A stretch of 64,000 nucleotides of DNA from Rhodococcus jostii RHA1 (GTDB taxonomy: Bacteria > Actinomycetota > Actinomycetes > Mycobacteriales > Mycobacteriaceae), in NCBI RefSeq assembly GCF_000014565.1, contig NC_008268.1:6514501-6578500 (forward strand), read 5' to 3'. The notes beneath the pieces were generated by a model. It searched no databases. It had not been told where the DNA came from and saw only the letters and a list, made by a program, of their open reading frames with translations. Within the stretch, counting starts at the first letter, position 1, and the number at the start of each line of letters is the position of its first letter. Both the position numbers and the translations under genes were made by a program. Positions 27,557-35,586 of the stretch are shown piece by piece.

Positions 27557-27572
27557 TGTGACGCGGGTTACA
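27557..27572. promoter_or_regulatory. CRP/GlxR-like site upstream of the GAF regulator gene
   Basis: TGTGA-CGCGGG-TTACA differs by one base from the actinobacterial CRP/GlxR pattern TGTGA-N6-TCACA. It ends 28 bp before the ATG at 27601, so it could overlap the promoter. A related perfect site is at 35467-35480. Confidence 0.45.
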
Positions 27573-27600
27573 GTAGGCAGAGACGCCGTGGAGGAGTTCG

Positions 27601-28917
27601 ATGCAAAGTCAACCGCCCACAGGGGGCAATCCGTGGGTCGCCGTGCGCCCGGGAGACGACGTCGCGATGCTTGCACGCAGGGTGTCGTCGGCGCATCAGT
27701 TGTTCGTCGAGCGTCACGCACCCGCCGGTCGTGCCCCGGACGGTGACGGGAATTCCGTTCGTTCCGTCATCCTCGACTCGTGGTTGCGCAGCACCAGCAA
27801 GGGAGTGAACCCGGACGGGTCGGCCCGCGCGGTCGATCTGGCGGCCGCGGATCTCGCCGCGTACCGGGCGTCGCACCCGATGTCGATCATCCGCCCGGTG
27901 GTCCGCAAGCTTCTCGTCGAGGACGCCGCCGACACCGGGCTGCTCGTGGCCATCACGGACGAGAAGGGTCAGCTGCTGTGGGTCGAGGGCGATTCGTCCG
28001 CCAAGGACCGCGCACTGGAGATGAACTTCGTCGAGGGCGCCGACTGGAGTGAGGACACCGTCGGCACCAACGCCCCGGGTACCGCGCTGGCGCTCGACCA
28101 TTGCGTGCAGATCTTCGGTGCCGAGCATTTCAGTCGCTCGGTGCACGACTGGAGTTGTTCGGCGGCGCCCGTCCACGACCCCGCGACCGGGCTGATCGTC
28201 GGGGCCATCGACATCACCGGTGGTCCGCGGGTGGCGGTGCCCGAGGTGCTCTCGCTGATCAGGGCGACCGTCGCGGCGGCCGAGGCGGAGTTGCGACTGC
28301 ACCAGCTGCGTTCACCGCACCCGCTCGTCGAGACGGTATTGCGGTTGGAGGTGCTGGGATCGGGACGGCCGACTCTGGTCCGTGGGCCCGAACGCATCCC
28401 GCTGTCGCAGCGGCACGCGGAGATCCTCCTGCTTCTGGCGGAGCACCCCGAAGGCCTGAGTTCCGACCGCCTCGCGGTGCTGCTCGACGAGAACGAACTC
28501 GACGCCGTCACCATTCGTGCCGAGATGTCGCGCCTGCGTAAGGTTTTCGGTCCCGCAAACCTCGGTTCGCGGCCCTATCGGCTGCTCGCCGAGTTGACGT
28601 CGGACGTCCGGCAGGTTCGCGGAGCCCTGGACCGTGGCGAGCTCACCGCCGCCCTCGACGTGTACTCGGGCCCGGTCCTTCCCGGGTCGGAGGCGCCCGG
28701 GGTCGAGGATCTTCGCAACGAGTTGCGGGCACGCGTCCAGGCGGCGCTGCTGCGGGAAGGTGATCAACGGTTGCTCGCCAAATGGACCACGTCCGTCCAC
28801 GGCCGCGAGGACGTCGCCGCATGGGAGGCGTACCTGGCGGGCCTCGACCCGCGTTCGCCCCTGTATTCCCAGGTCAAGTCCAGGATTGATCTGTTCGATC
28901 AGCAGTACGCAACGTAG
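27601..28917 (+). CDS. GAF-domain transcriptional regulator of the aldehyde dehydrogenase locus
   Basis: A 438-residue regulator. The N-terminal 220 residues resemble the sensor part of AcoR-type activators: a GAF-like domain with LLVAITDEKGQLLWVEG, GADWSEDTVGTNAPGTALA and VHDPATGLIVGAIDITGG. No AAA+ sigma-54 domain follows. Instead the C-terminal 170 residues carry a winged-helix segment (LSQRHAEILLLLAEHPEGLSS) and a helical tail. It is probably a ligand-responsive activator of the aldehyde dehydrogenase beginning 75 bp downstream. AcoR relatives sense acetoin, alcohols or aldehydes; the ligand here is unknown. GAGGAG upstream supports the ATG. Confidence 0.8.
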   Translation: MQSQPPTGGNPWVAVRPGDDVAMLARRVSSAHQLFVERHAPAGRAPDGDGNSVRSVILDSWLRSTSKGVNPDGSARAVDLAAADLAAYRASHPMSIIRPVVRKLLVEDAADTGLLVAITDEKGQLLWVEGDSSAKDRALEMNFVEGADWSEDTVGTNAPGTALALDHCVQIFGAEHFSRSVHDWSCSAAPVHDPATGLIVGAIDITGGPRVAVPEVLSLIRATVAAAEAELRLHQLRSPHPLVETVLRLEVLGSGRPTLVRGPERIPLSQRHAEILLLLAEHPEGLSSDRLAVLLDENELDAVTIRAEMSRLRKVFGPANLGSRPYRLLAELTSDVRQVRGALDRGELTAALDVYSGPVLPGSEAPGVEDLRNELRARVQAALLREGDQRLLAKWTTSVHGREDVAAWEAYLAGLDPRSPLYSQVKSRIDLFDQQYAT

Positions 28918-28924
28918 TTGCAAC
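28909..28924. promoter_or_regulatory. Palindrome in the aldehyde dehydrogenase promoter
   Basis: GCAAC-GTA-GTTGC (28909-28921) overlaps a second palindrome GTTGCAAC (28917-28924). It spans the last codons of the regulator gene and lies about 70 bp before the dehydrogenase ATG. Position and symmetry suit an operator for that regulator; this is inference. Confidence 0.45.
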
Positions 28925-28992
28925 GGTACGGTCCCTAGTGTTGTGAGTCACACCCAGTTCCACCCGAGTTTCACGACACCAGGGAGTTATCG

Positions 28993-30516
28993 ATGACCGT
29001 GTATGCCCGCCCGGGTTCGCCGGACGCCGTCATGTCCTTCCAATCGCGTTACGACAACTGGATCGGCGGCCAGTGGGTTGCGCCCGTCAAGGGCCAGTAC
29101 TTCGAGAATCCGACACCCGTCACCGGACAGCCGTTTTGCGAGGTCGCGCGTTCGACGTCCGAGGACATCGAACTTGCGCTCGACGCCGCACACGCTGCGG
29201 CTCCGGCCTGGGGCAAGACGTCGGTGGCGGAGCGCGCCATCATCCTGAACAAGATCGCGGACCGCATCGAGGAGAACCTCGAGTCCATCGCGCTCGCCGA
29301 GTCCTGGGACAACGGCAAGCCGATCCGCGAGACCCTGAACGCCGACATTCCGCTGGCCGTCGACCACTTCCGCTACTTCGCCGGCGCGATCCGGGCGCAG
29401 GAAGGCGCACTGTCGGAGATCGACTCCGACACCGTCGCCTACCACTTCCACGAGCCGCTCGGCGTCGTCGGCCAGATCATCCCCTGGAACTTCCCGATCC
29501 TCATGGCCGTGTGGAAGCTCGCTCCCGCACTCGCCGCGGGCAACGCGGTCGTCCTCAAGCCCGCCGAGCAGACCCCGGCGTCGATCCTGCACCTGATCTC
29601 CGTCATCGGCGACCTGCTGCCCGCCGGTGTGGTGAACATCGTCAACGGATTCGGTGTGGAGGCGGGCAAGCCGCTCGCCTCGAGCCCACGGATCCGGAAG
29701 ATCGCGTTCACCGGTGAGACCACCACGGGCCGGCTCATCATGCAGTACGCGTCGCAGAACCTGATCCCGGTCACCCTCGAACTCGGTGGCAAGAGCCCCA
29801 ACATCTTCTTCTCCGACGTGCTGTCCTCCAACGACGACTACCAGGACAAGGCGCTCGAGGGCTTCACGATGTTCGCCCTCAACCAGGGCGAGGTGTGCAC
29901 CTGCCCGTCGCGTTCGCTGATCCAGGAGGACATCTTCGACGAGTTCCTCGCGATGGCGGCCATCCGCACCAAGGCCGTCCGCCAGGGCGACCCGCTCGAC
30001 ACCGACACGATGATCGGCGCGCAGGCCTCGAACGATCAGCTCGAGAAGATCCTGTCGTACATCGAGATCGGCAAGGGCGAAGGCGCCAAGGTCGTCACCG
30101 GCGGTGAGCGCGCCGAACTCGGCGGCGACCTGTCCGGCGGCTACTACGTGCAGCCGACGATCTTCACCGGTCAGAACAAGATGCGGATCTTCCAGGAGGA
30201 GATCTTCGGTCCCGTCGTCTCCGTCACGTCGTTCAAGGACTACGACCAGGCCATCGAGATCGCCAACGACACGCTGTACGGCCTCGGCGCCGGCGTGTGG
30301 TCGCGGGACGGTGGCGTCGCCTACCGCGCCGGTCGCGACATCCAGGCCGGGCGCGTGTGGACCAACACGTACCACCAGTACCCCGCGCACGCGGCGTTCG
30401 GTGGCTACAAGCAGTCCGGCATCGGCCGCGAGAACCACCTGATGATGCTCGAGCACTACCAGCAGACGAAGAACCTGCTGGTCAGCTACGCCCAGAAGGC
30501 TCAGGGCTTCTTCTGA
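28993..30516 (+). CDS. NAD-dependent aldehyde dehydrogenase (acetaldehyde dehydrogenase, ExaC-type)
   Basis: A 507-residue aldehyde dehydrogenase with [21 protein letters not shown] (cofactor pocket), FTGETTTGR, the general base in LELGGKSPN, and the catalytic cysteine in [11 protein letters not shown]. Two cysteines sit one residue apart there, as in the ExaC/acetaldehyde group. Expected job: oxidise acetaldehyde (from ethanol or from ethanolamine cleavage) to acetate. The ATG follows AGGGAG. The DUF779 gene overlaps its stop (ATGG on TGA), the typical arrangement. Confidence 0.92.
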   Translation: MTVYARPGSPDAVMSFQSRYDNWIGGQWVAPVKGQYFENPTPVTGQPFCEVARSTSEDIELALDAAHAAAPAWGKTSVAERAIILNKIADRIEENLESIALAESWDNGKPIRETLNADIPLAVDHFRYFAGAIRAQEGALSEIDSDTVAYHFHEPLGVVGQIIPWNFPILMAVWKLAPALAAGNAVVLKPAEQTPASILHLISVIGDLLPAGVVNIVNGFGVEAGKPLASSPRIRKIAFTGETTTGRLIMQYASQNLIPVTLELGGKSPNIFFSDVLSSNDDYQDKALEGFTMFALNQGEVCTCPSRSLIQEDIFDEFLAMAAIRTKAVRQGDPLDTDTMIGAQASNDQLEKILSYIEIGKGEGAKVVTGGERAELGGDLSGGYYVQPTIFTGQNKMRIFQEEIFGPVVSVTSFKDYDQAIEIANDTLYGLGAGVWSRDGGVAYRAGRDIQAGRVWTNTYHQYPAHAAFGGYKQSGIGRENHLMMLEHYQQTKNLLVSYAQKAQGFF

Positions 30517-31058
30517 TGGACGCAGCCCGGGCGCCTCAGCGCCTGAAGGCAACCGCCGGGGCGGTGGAGCTTCTCCGCCGCCTCGGCGGTACCCACGGGG
30601 CGCTGATGATGCATCAGTCCGGCGGGTGCTGCGACGGCTCCGCGCCGATGTGTTACCCCGACGGTGAATTCATCGTCGGCGACCGCGACGTGCTGCTCGG
30701 CGTCCTCGACCTGCGACTCGGGGTCGGGGAGACCCCGTCCACCCGGCCCGAAGGCGGCGATGCGGTGCCCGTGTGGATCTCCGGTTCGCAGTTCGAGGCG
30801 TGGAAGCACACCCAGCTGGTGCTCGACGTCGTGCCCGGCCGCGGATCGGGATTCAGCCTGGAAAGTCCCGAAGGCATGCGTTTTCTCAGTCGTGCGCGTG
30901 CGTTCACCCCGGAGGAGAACGCCAGCCTCGCCGCGGAGGAGGTCATCGTGGGTCAGCGGTGGGAGCAGGGCTGGAGGCCCGCGCCGTCCCCCGAACCGCA
31001 AGTGGTCGACGAAGCCGTCGACGCATGTCCCGTGCCCGCCCGCCGCCCGGGCCCGTAG
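30516..31058 (+). CDS. DUF779 family protein
   Basis: A 180-residue protein of the DUF779 family. The family core is HQSGGCCDGSAPMCY, rich in cysteine, plus GDAVPVWISGSQFEAWKHTQL. These genes occur almost always directly behind acetaldehyde dehydrogenases of the ExaC type. Function is unproven; the cysteines suggest metal binding or protection of the dehydrogenase. The ATG overlaps the aldehyde dehydrogenase stop. The C-terminal 40 residues, Pro-rich, look like a lineage-specific tail. Confidence 0.82.
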   Translation: MDAARAPQRLKATAGAVELLRRLGGTHGALMMHQSGGCCDGSAPMCYPDGEFIVGDRDVLLGVLDLRLGVGETPSTRPEGGDAVPVWISGSQFEAWKHTQLVLDVVPGRGSGFSLESPEGMRFLSRARAFTPEENASLAAEEVIVGQRWEQGWRPAPSPEPQVVDEAVDACPVPARRPGP

Positions 31059-31089
31059 CGCCCCGCAGTGCACTACGACCTAGGTTTTT

Positions 31090-31120
31090 ACGTCGTGGTC
31101 ATGATTCGCTGACACGACGT
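31090..31120. promoter_or_regulatory. Inverted repeat in the ethanolamine permease promoter
   Basis: ACGTCGTG (31090-31097) and CACGACGT (31113-31120) form a perfect 8-bp inverted repeat with a 15-nt spacer, in the 155-bp region between the DUF779 gene and the permease. It could be a dimer operator or a transcript hairpin. No eut regulator is encoded nearby. Confidence 0.5.
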
Positions 31121-31213
31121 GTACACAACTCGTTCACCATTGGCCTCGGCCGTTCGATCCCGCTCCACGAGCGGGGCGGGCGAGGCACCATTCGGATCGA
31201 CGTAGGGGACGGA

Positions 31214-32668
31214 ATGTCACTCGTAGAACCATCCAAGAATTCCGGAACCGGGCAACATCACGATGCTGCCGACTTCCACTCGGAAGACAGCAGCTATCTG
31301 GAAAAACGCACGCTCCGTAAGGGTTCGGCGGGCTGGGTGCTGCTCGCCGGCCTCGGTGTCAGTTACGTGATCTCCGGCGACTACGCCGGATGGAACAACG
31401 GACTGGCCGAGGGCGGATTCGGCGGCCTGCTGATCGCCGGCGTCGTCATCGCGGGCATGTACCTGGCCATGGTGCTGGGCATGGCCGAGATGTCGTCCGC
31501 CCTGCCCGCCGCCGGCGGCGGTTACACGTTCGCGCGGCGCGCACTCGGGCCGTGGGGCGGATTCGCCACCGGCACGGCCATTCTCATCGAATACGCGATC
31601 GCGCCCGCCGCCATCGCGACCTTCATCGGCAGCTACGTCGAGTCACTGAACCTGTTCGGTATCACCGACGGGTGGTGGGTGTACCTGGCGGTCTACGCCA
31701 TCTTCATCGGAATCCATCTGACCGGCGCCGGCGAGGCACTCAAGGCCATGTTCGTCATCACGGCGATCGCACTGGTCGGTCTCGTGATCTTCGCGGTCTC
31801 CGCGATCGGCCTGTTCGACGCGGGCAATCTCACCGACATCGCGGCGACCGATGCGGTGGGAGCGTCGAGTTTCCTGCCCTTCGGTGCATTCGGTATCTGG
31901 GCCGCCGTCCCGTTCGCCATCTGGTTCTTCCTCGCCGTCGAAGGCGTGCCGCTGGCCGCGGAGGAAGCCCGCGAGCCGGAGAAGAACGTGCCGCGCGGAA
32001 TCATCATCAGCATGCTCATCCTCATCGTCACGGGGGCGGCTGTCCTGTTCCTCGCTACCGGAGCGCTGGGTGCCGAGAGTCTGTCGACGTCCGGCAATCC
32101 GCTGGTCGAGGCGCTCGGTGACGGAACCGCGGCGAAGGTCGTCAACTACATCGGACTGGCCGGCCTCGTCGCCAGCTTCTTCTCGATCATGTATGCCTAC
32201 TCGCGGCAGACGTTCGCGCTGTCCCGCGCCGGTTACCTTCCCAAGAACCTGTCGATCACCAACTCGCGGAAGGCGCCCACGCTCGCCCTCATCGTGCCGG
32301 GCGTCATCGGGTTCGTGCTGTCGCTCACCGGTGAAGGCGCAATGCTGCTGAACATGGCGGTGTTCGGCGCGGCCGTCAGCTACGTGCTGATGATGGTCAG
32401 CCACATCGTCCTCCGCAGGCGTGAGCCGGAGATGAAGCGGCCGTACCGCACCCCGGGGGGCATCGTCACCACGTCGTTCGCGCTCGTCATCGCGGCCGCC
32501 GCGGTGATCGCCACCTTCCTCGTCGATCCGGTCGCCGCACTCTGGACGCTGATCGCATTCGCGGCCTTCATGGCGTACTTCGGCCTGTACAGCCGCCATC
32601 ACCTCGTTGCCAATTCGCCCGACGAGGAGTTTGCTGTTCTTGCGAAGGCAGAGGAAGACCTGGAATGA
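31214..32668 (+). CDS. Ethanolamine permease (APC family)
   Basis: A 484-residue amino acid-polyamine-organocation transporter with about twelve membrane segments. The N-terminal LRKGSAGWVLLAGLGVSYVI and GDYAGWNNGLAEGGFGG are characteristic of the ethanolamine permease (Eat) group. Its stop overlaps the eutB ATG, which fixes the likely substrate as ethanolamine. A GGGGACGGA stretch precedes the ATG at 31214. Confidence 0.88.
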   Translation: MSLVEPSKNSGTGQHHDAADFHSEDSSYLEKRTLRKGSAGWVLLAGLGVSYVISGDYAGWNNGLAEGGFGGLLIAGVVIAGMYLAMVLGMAEMSSALPAAGGGYTFARRALGPWGGFATGTAILIEYAIAPAAIATFIGSYVESLNLFGITDGWWVYLAVYAIFIGIHLTGAGEALKAMFVITAIALVGLVIFAVSAIGLFDAGNLTDIAATDAVGASSFLPFGAFGIWAAVPFAIWFFLAVEGVPLAAEEAREPEKNVPRGIIISMLILIVTGAAVLFLATGALGAESLSTSGNPLVEALGDGTAAKVVNYIGLAGLVASFFSIMYAYSRQTFALSRAGYLPKNLSITNSRKAPTLALIVPGVIGFVLSLTGEGAMLLNMAVFGAAVSYVLMMVSHIVLRRREPEMKRPYRTPGGIVTTSFALVIAAAAVIATFLVDPVAALWTLIAFAAFMAYFGLYSRHHLVANSPDEEFAVLAKAEEDLE

Positions 32669-34077
32669 CCACCTACAGTCACGGAGTCGCGGGAACCGGG
32701 TACACGTTCGACGGTCTCGTCGACCTCATGGCCAAGGCGACACCGCTCCGCAGCGGCGACGAACTGGCCGGGTGCGCGGCGTCCTCCGACGCCGAACGCG
32801 CCGCCGCGCAATGGGCGCTGGCCGACGTCCCCCTCGGTACGTTCCTGAACGAACTCGTCGTTCCCTACGAGGACGACGAGGTCACGAGGCTCATCATCGA
32901 CTCGCACGACCGGGTCGCGTTCGGCGAGATCTCCCATCTCACCGTCGGCGGCCTGCGCGACTGGCTGCTGGACGTCGCGGCGCGGGACGGTGCGGCCGAG
33001 ACGTTCCGTCGCGTCGCCCCGGGGCTGACACCGGAGATGGTCGCGGCGGTCAGCAAGATCATGCGCAACCAGGACCTCATCGCGGTCGCGCGGGCCGTCA
33101 CCGTCACCGCGGGGTTCCGGACGACGCTCGGCGTACCGGGGCACCTGGGAACCCGGCTGCAGCCCAACCATCCCACCGACGACCCGCGTGGAATCGCGGC
33201 CGCCACGCTCGACGGCCTGCTGCTCGGCTGCGGTGACGCCGTCATCGGAATCAACCCGGCCACCGATTCGCCGCACGCCACCGCGGAACTGCTCCACCTC
33301 CTCGACGACATCCGTCAGCGCTTCGACATTCCGGCGCAGTCGTGCGTGCTGTCGCACGTGACCACCACGATGGGCCTGATCGAGGAAGGCGTTCCCGTCG
33401 ACCTCGTGTTCCAGTCCATCGCCGGAACACAGGGCGCCAATTCGAGTTTCGGTGTGGACATTTCGCTGCTCCGAGAGGCCAACGCGGCCGGTCGGTCCCT
33501 GAAACGCGGCACCGTCGGCGACAACGTCATGTACCTCGAAACCGGTCAGGGCTCGGCGCTCAGTGCGGGCGCCCACCTCGGCACGGGCGGCAGGCCCGTC
33601 GACCAGCAGACCCTCGAGACCAGGGCGTACGCGGTGGCCCGTGATCTCGAACCGCTGCTGATCAACACGGTGGTCGGGTTCATCGGTCCGGAGTACCTGT
33701 ACGACGGCAAGCAGATCATCAGGGCCGGGCTCGAGGACCACTTCTGCGGAAAGCTCCTGGGCCTGCCGATGGGTGTCGACGTCTGTTACACCAATCACGC
33801 CGAGGCCGACCAGGACGACATGGACACGCTGCTCACCCTGCTCGGTGTCGCAGGCGCGGCCTTCGTCATCGCGGTACCCGGTGCGGACGACGTCATGCTC
33901 GGGTACCAGAGTCTGTCGTTCCACGACGTGCTGTACGCGCGCCAGGTGCTCGGACTCAGGCCGGCACCGGAATTCGAGGACTGGATGCGCCGTCTCGGCA
34001 TGGTCGACGACGCGGGACGGGTCCTGCCGGTCGACGCCGCGGCGTCGCCGCTGCGGGCACTGACGGTGGCACGATGA
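32665..34077 (+). CDS. eutB: Ethanolamine ammonia-lyase large subunit
   Basis: A 470-residue EutB. Recognisable blocks include YTFDGLVDLMAKATPLRSGD at the start, GTRLQPNHPTDDPRGIAAA, and MGVDVCYTNHAEADQDDMD. With EutC and adenosylcobalamin it splits ethanolamine to acetaldehyde and ammonia. The ATG overlaps the permease stop and its own stop overlaps eutC. No microcompartment shell gene or EutA reactivase is in the window, so the acetaldehyde is presumably handled by the dehydrogenase upstream. Confidence 0.96.
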   Translation: MTTYSHGVAGTGYTFDGLVDLMAKATPLRSGDELAGCAASSDAERAAAQWALADVPLGTFLNELVVPYEDDEVTRLIIDSHDRVAFGEISHLTVGGLRDWLLDVAARDGAAETFRRVAPGLTPEMVAAVSKIMRNQDLIAVARAVTVTAGFRTTLGVPGHLGTRLQPNHPTDDPRGIAAATLDGLLLGCGDAVIGINPATDSPHATAELLHLLDDIRQRFDIPAQSCVLSHVTTTMGLIEEGVPVDLVFQSIAGTQGANSSFGVDISLLREANAAGRSLKRGTVGDNVMYLETGQGSALSAGAHLGTGGRPVDQQTLETRAYAVARDLEPLLINTVVGFIGPEYLYDGKQIIRAGLEDHFCGKLLGLPMGVDVCYTNHAEADQDDMDTLLTLLGVAGAAFVIAVPGADDVMLGYQSLSFHDVLYARQVLGLRPAPEFEDWMRRLGMVDDAGRVLPVDAAASPLRALTVAR

Positions 34078-34841
34078 GTGATCCTGTGGTGCAAGACTTC
34101 TGGGCGGAACTGCGGGCCACGACGCAGGCGCGCATCGGACTCGGCCGCACCGGTGACGCCCTGCCCACGCAGCGCGTCCTCGAGTTCCGGTCGGCGCACG
34201 CCGCCGCACGTGACGCCGTCCACCAGCCGCTCGACGCGGAGGCGCTGGCCGAGCAGGTCGAGGCCGTGGGCCTGGGCAGGCCGGTGGTCGTCACGAGTCA
34301 GGCATCGGACCGCAGCGAATACCTGCGCCGGCCCGACCTGGGCCGCACGCCGGCCGACCTGTCCGCGGTTCCCGCGGTGACGGCCGAGGTCGGATTCGTC
34401 CTCGCCGACGGGTTGTCGCCGCGGGCGCTCACCGATCACGGGGTGTCCCTGCTGTCCGCGCTGGTCGACGAATTCGGCGGGACGTACTCGCTGGCGCCGC
34501 CGGTGATCGCGACCCAGGCCCGGGTGGCGCTCGGTGACCACATCGCGCAGGCACTCGGCGTGCAGACGCTCGTCCTGCTGATCGGGGAGCGGCCGGGGCT
34601 GTCGGTGGCCGACAGCGTCGGCGTCTATCTCACGCACCTCCCGCGTCCCGGACGCACCGACGCGGACCGGAACTGCGTGTCCAACATCCACCCACCCGAG
34701 GGGCTCGGCTACGAACTCGCAGCCCGCGTCGTGGCGGGTCTCGTGTCCGGTGCCAGGAAACTGGGCCGGTCCGGAGTGGAGTTGAAGGACACCTCCCGTG
34801 CCGATGCGCTCGCAGCCCCCTCGGAGATCCTCGAGCTGTAG
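34074..34841 (+). CDS. eutC: Ethanolamine ammonia-lyase small subunit
   Basis: A 255-residue EutC with the conserved blocks RIGLGRTGDALPTQRVLEF, FVLADGLSPRALTDHG, LIGERPGLSVADSVGVYLT and DADRNCVSNIHPPEGLGYE. It forms part of the cobalamin-binding site of the lyase. The ATG overlaps the eutB stop. A stem-loop follows at 34856-34892. Confidence 0.96.
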   Translation: MSDPVVQDFWAELRATTQARIGLGRTGDALPTQRVLEFRSAHAAARDAVHQPLDAEALAEQVEAVGLGRPVVVTSQASDRSEYLRRPDLGRTPADLSAVPAVTAEVGFVLADGLSPRALTDHGVSLLSALVDEFGGTYSLAPPVIATQARVALGDHIAQALGVQTLVLLIGERPGLSVADSVGVYLTHLPRPGRTDADRNCVSNIHPPEGLGYELAARVVAGLVSGARKLGRSGVELKDTSRADALAAPSEILEL

Positions 34842-34855
34842 TCGTGTTATCTAAA

Positions 34856-34892
34856 GGGCGGCAGGTCCGACCGGGCCTGCGGAGAACCGCCC
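34856..34892 (+). terminator. Stem-loop after eutC
   Basis: GGGCGG (34856-34861) pairs with CCGCCC (34887-34892), enclosing a second stem CAGG/CCTG (34862-34865 with 34876-34879). It starts 14 bp after the eutC stop. It has no T-run, so it may be a partial terminator or mRNA-stability element before the next gene. Confidence 0.45.
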
Positions 34893-34919
34893 TGGACGGG
34901 GTGTGACGAGGAGAGATCT

Positions 34920-35465
34920 ATGGCCTTCGCTGGCAATGTGGACGAGTTGGCCCTGCTGCAGGCGGTCCGGTTGAAAGAGCAGGTCAGCGCGTCTGTTCTG
35001 GCCGAGCATCTCGGGGTGAGCGCCGCGTCCGCGCAGGCCGCCTACGACGCGCTGCTCACCCAGGGCAAGGCGCAGGAAGCCTCGGACGGCCGGATCGAGC
35101 TCACCGACGCCGGACTGTCGGAGCTCGAGGATCAACTCGACGCCGAGCGGGTGTCCATCGACGAGGACTCCATCGCGGAGGTGTACGAGAGCTTCGTGCC
35201 GTTCCACGAGGAGTTCGTCGGACTGATCGATTCGGCCGACGCCGATCAGCTGGCCGACCTGGACCGCCGTGCGTCGGTCGTGTTCGACGACCTGTCGGCG
35301 TTCGTGCCCAGGTTGTCCCGCTACCAGGATCTGTTCGCCGACGCTCTCGCGAAAGTCGCTGCGGGGGAGACGAAGTGGATCTCGGAACCCGTGATCGACT
35401 CGTACGCCACCGTGTGGACCGAACTCCGCACGGAGCTGCTCGGCGCGTCCGGCACCGCCGAGTGA
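34920..35465 (+). CDS. Winged-helix (MarR-like) DNA-binding protein, function unknown
   Basis: A 181-residue protein. The first 65 residues form a winged-helix-like module (LLQAVRLKEQVSASVLAEHL, SAASAQAAYDALLTQGKA, IELTDAGLSELEDQL). The rest is an acidic helical domain (VYESFVPFHEEFVGLIDSAD). No enzyme motif is seen. GAGGAG precedes the ATG. It sits between eutC and a transporter gene and could regulate either; a strong palindrome and a stem-loop lie directly behind it. Confidence 0.65.
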   Translation: MAFAGNVDELALLQAVRLKEQVSASVLAEHLGVSAASAQAAYDALLTQGKAQEASDGRIELTDAGLSELEDQLDAERVSIDEDSIAEVYESFVPFHEEFVGLIDSADADQLADLDRRASVVFDDLSAFVPRLSRYQDLFADALAKVAAGETKWISEPVIDSYATVWTELRTELLGASGTAE

Positions 35466-35466
35466 C

Positions 35467-35480
35467 GTGACGCGCGTCAC
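35467..35480. promoter_or_regulatory. Perfect 14-bp palindrome, CRP/GlxR-like, before the MHS transporter gene
   Basis: GTGACGCGCGTCAC is self-complementary over all 14 bp and fits the inner part of the TGTGA-N6-TCACA pattern. It lies 107 bp upstream of the transporter GTG. Confidence 0.5.
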
Positions 35481-35504
35481 CACCCCCCCTATTCGGGGGT
35501 GGTG
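35478..35504. terminator. 10-bp perfect stem-loop behind the winged-helix gene
   Basis: CACCACCCCC (35478-35487) pairs with GGGGGTGGTG (35495-35504) around a 7-nt loop, 12 bp past the preceding stop. There is no T-run. It overlaps the adjacent palindrome by 3 bp, so binding of a regulator and folding of the transcript may interact. Confidence 0.5.
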
Positions 35505-35586
35505 GCGCAGTGAGCCGGATCACTACTTTTCCTCTCATCCGGGATACGCCCACCAGGGTGTTCCCCACGGACCACGGAGGAATCGA

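Noticed and set aside
31059..31213. Possible cobalamin riboswitch before the ethanolamine genes
   Set aside because: The gap is only 155 bp and shows no B12-box sequence (GCCACTG-like) or expected multi-stem layout; only an 8-bp inverted repeat is visible.
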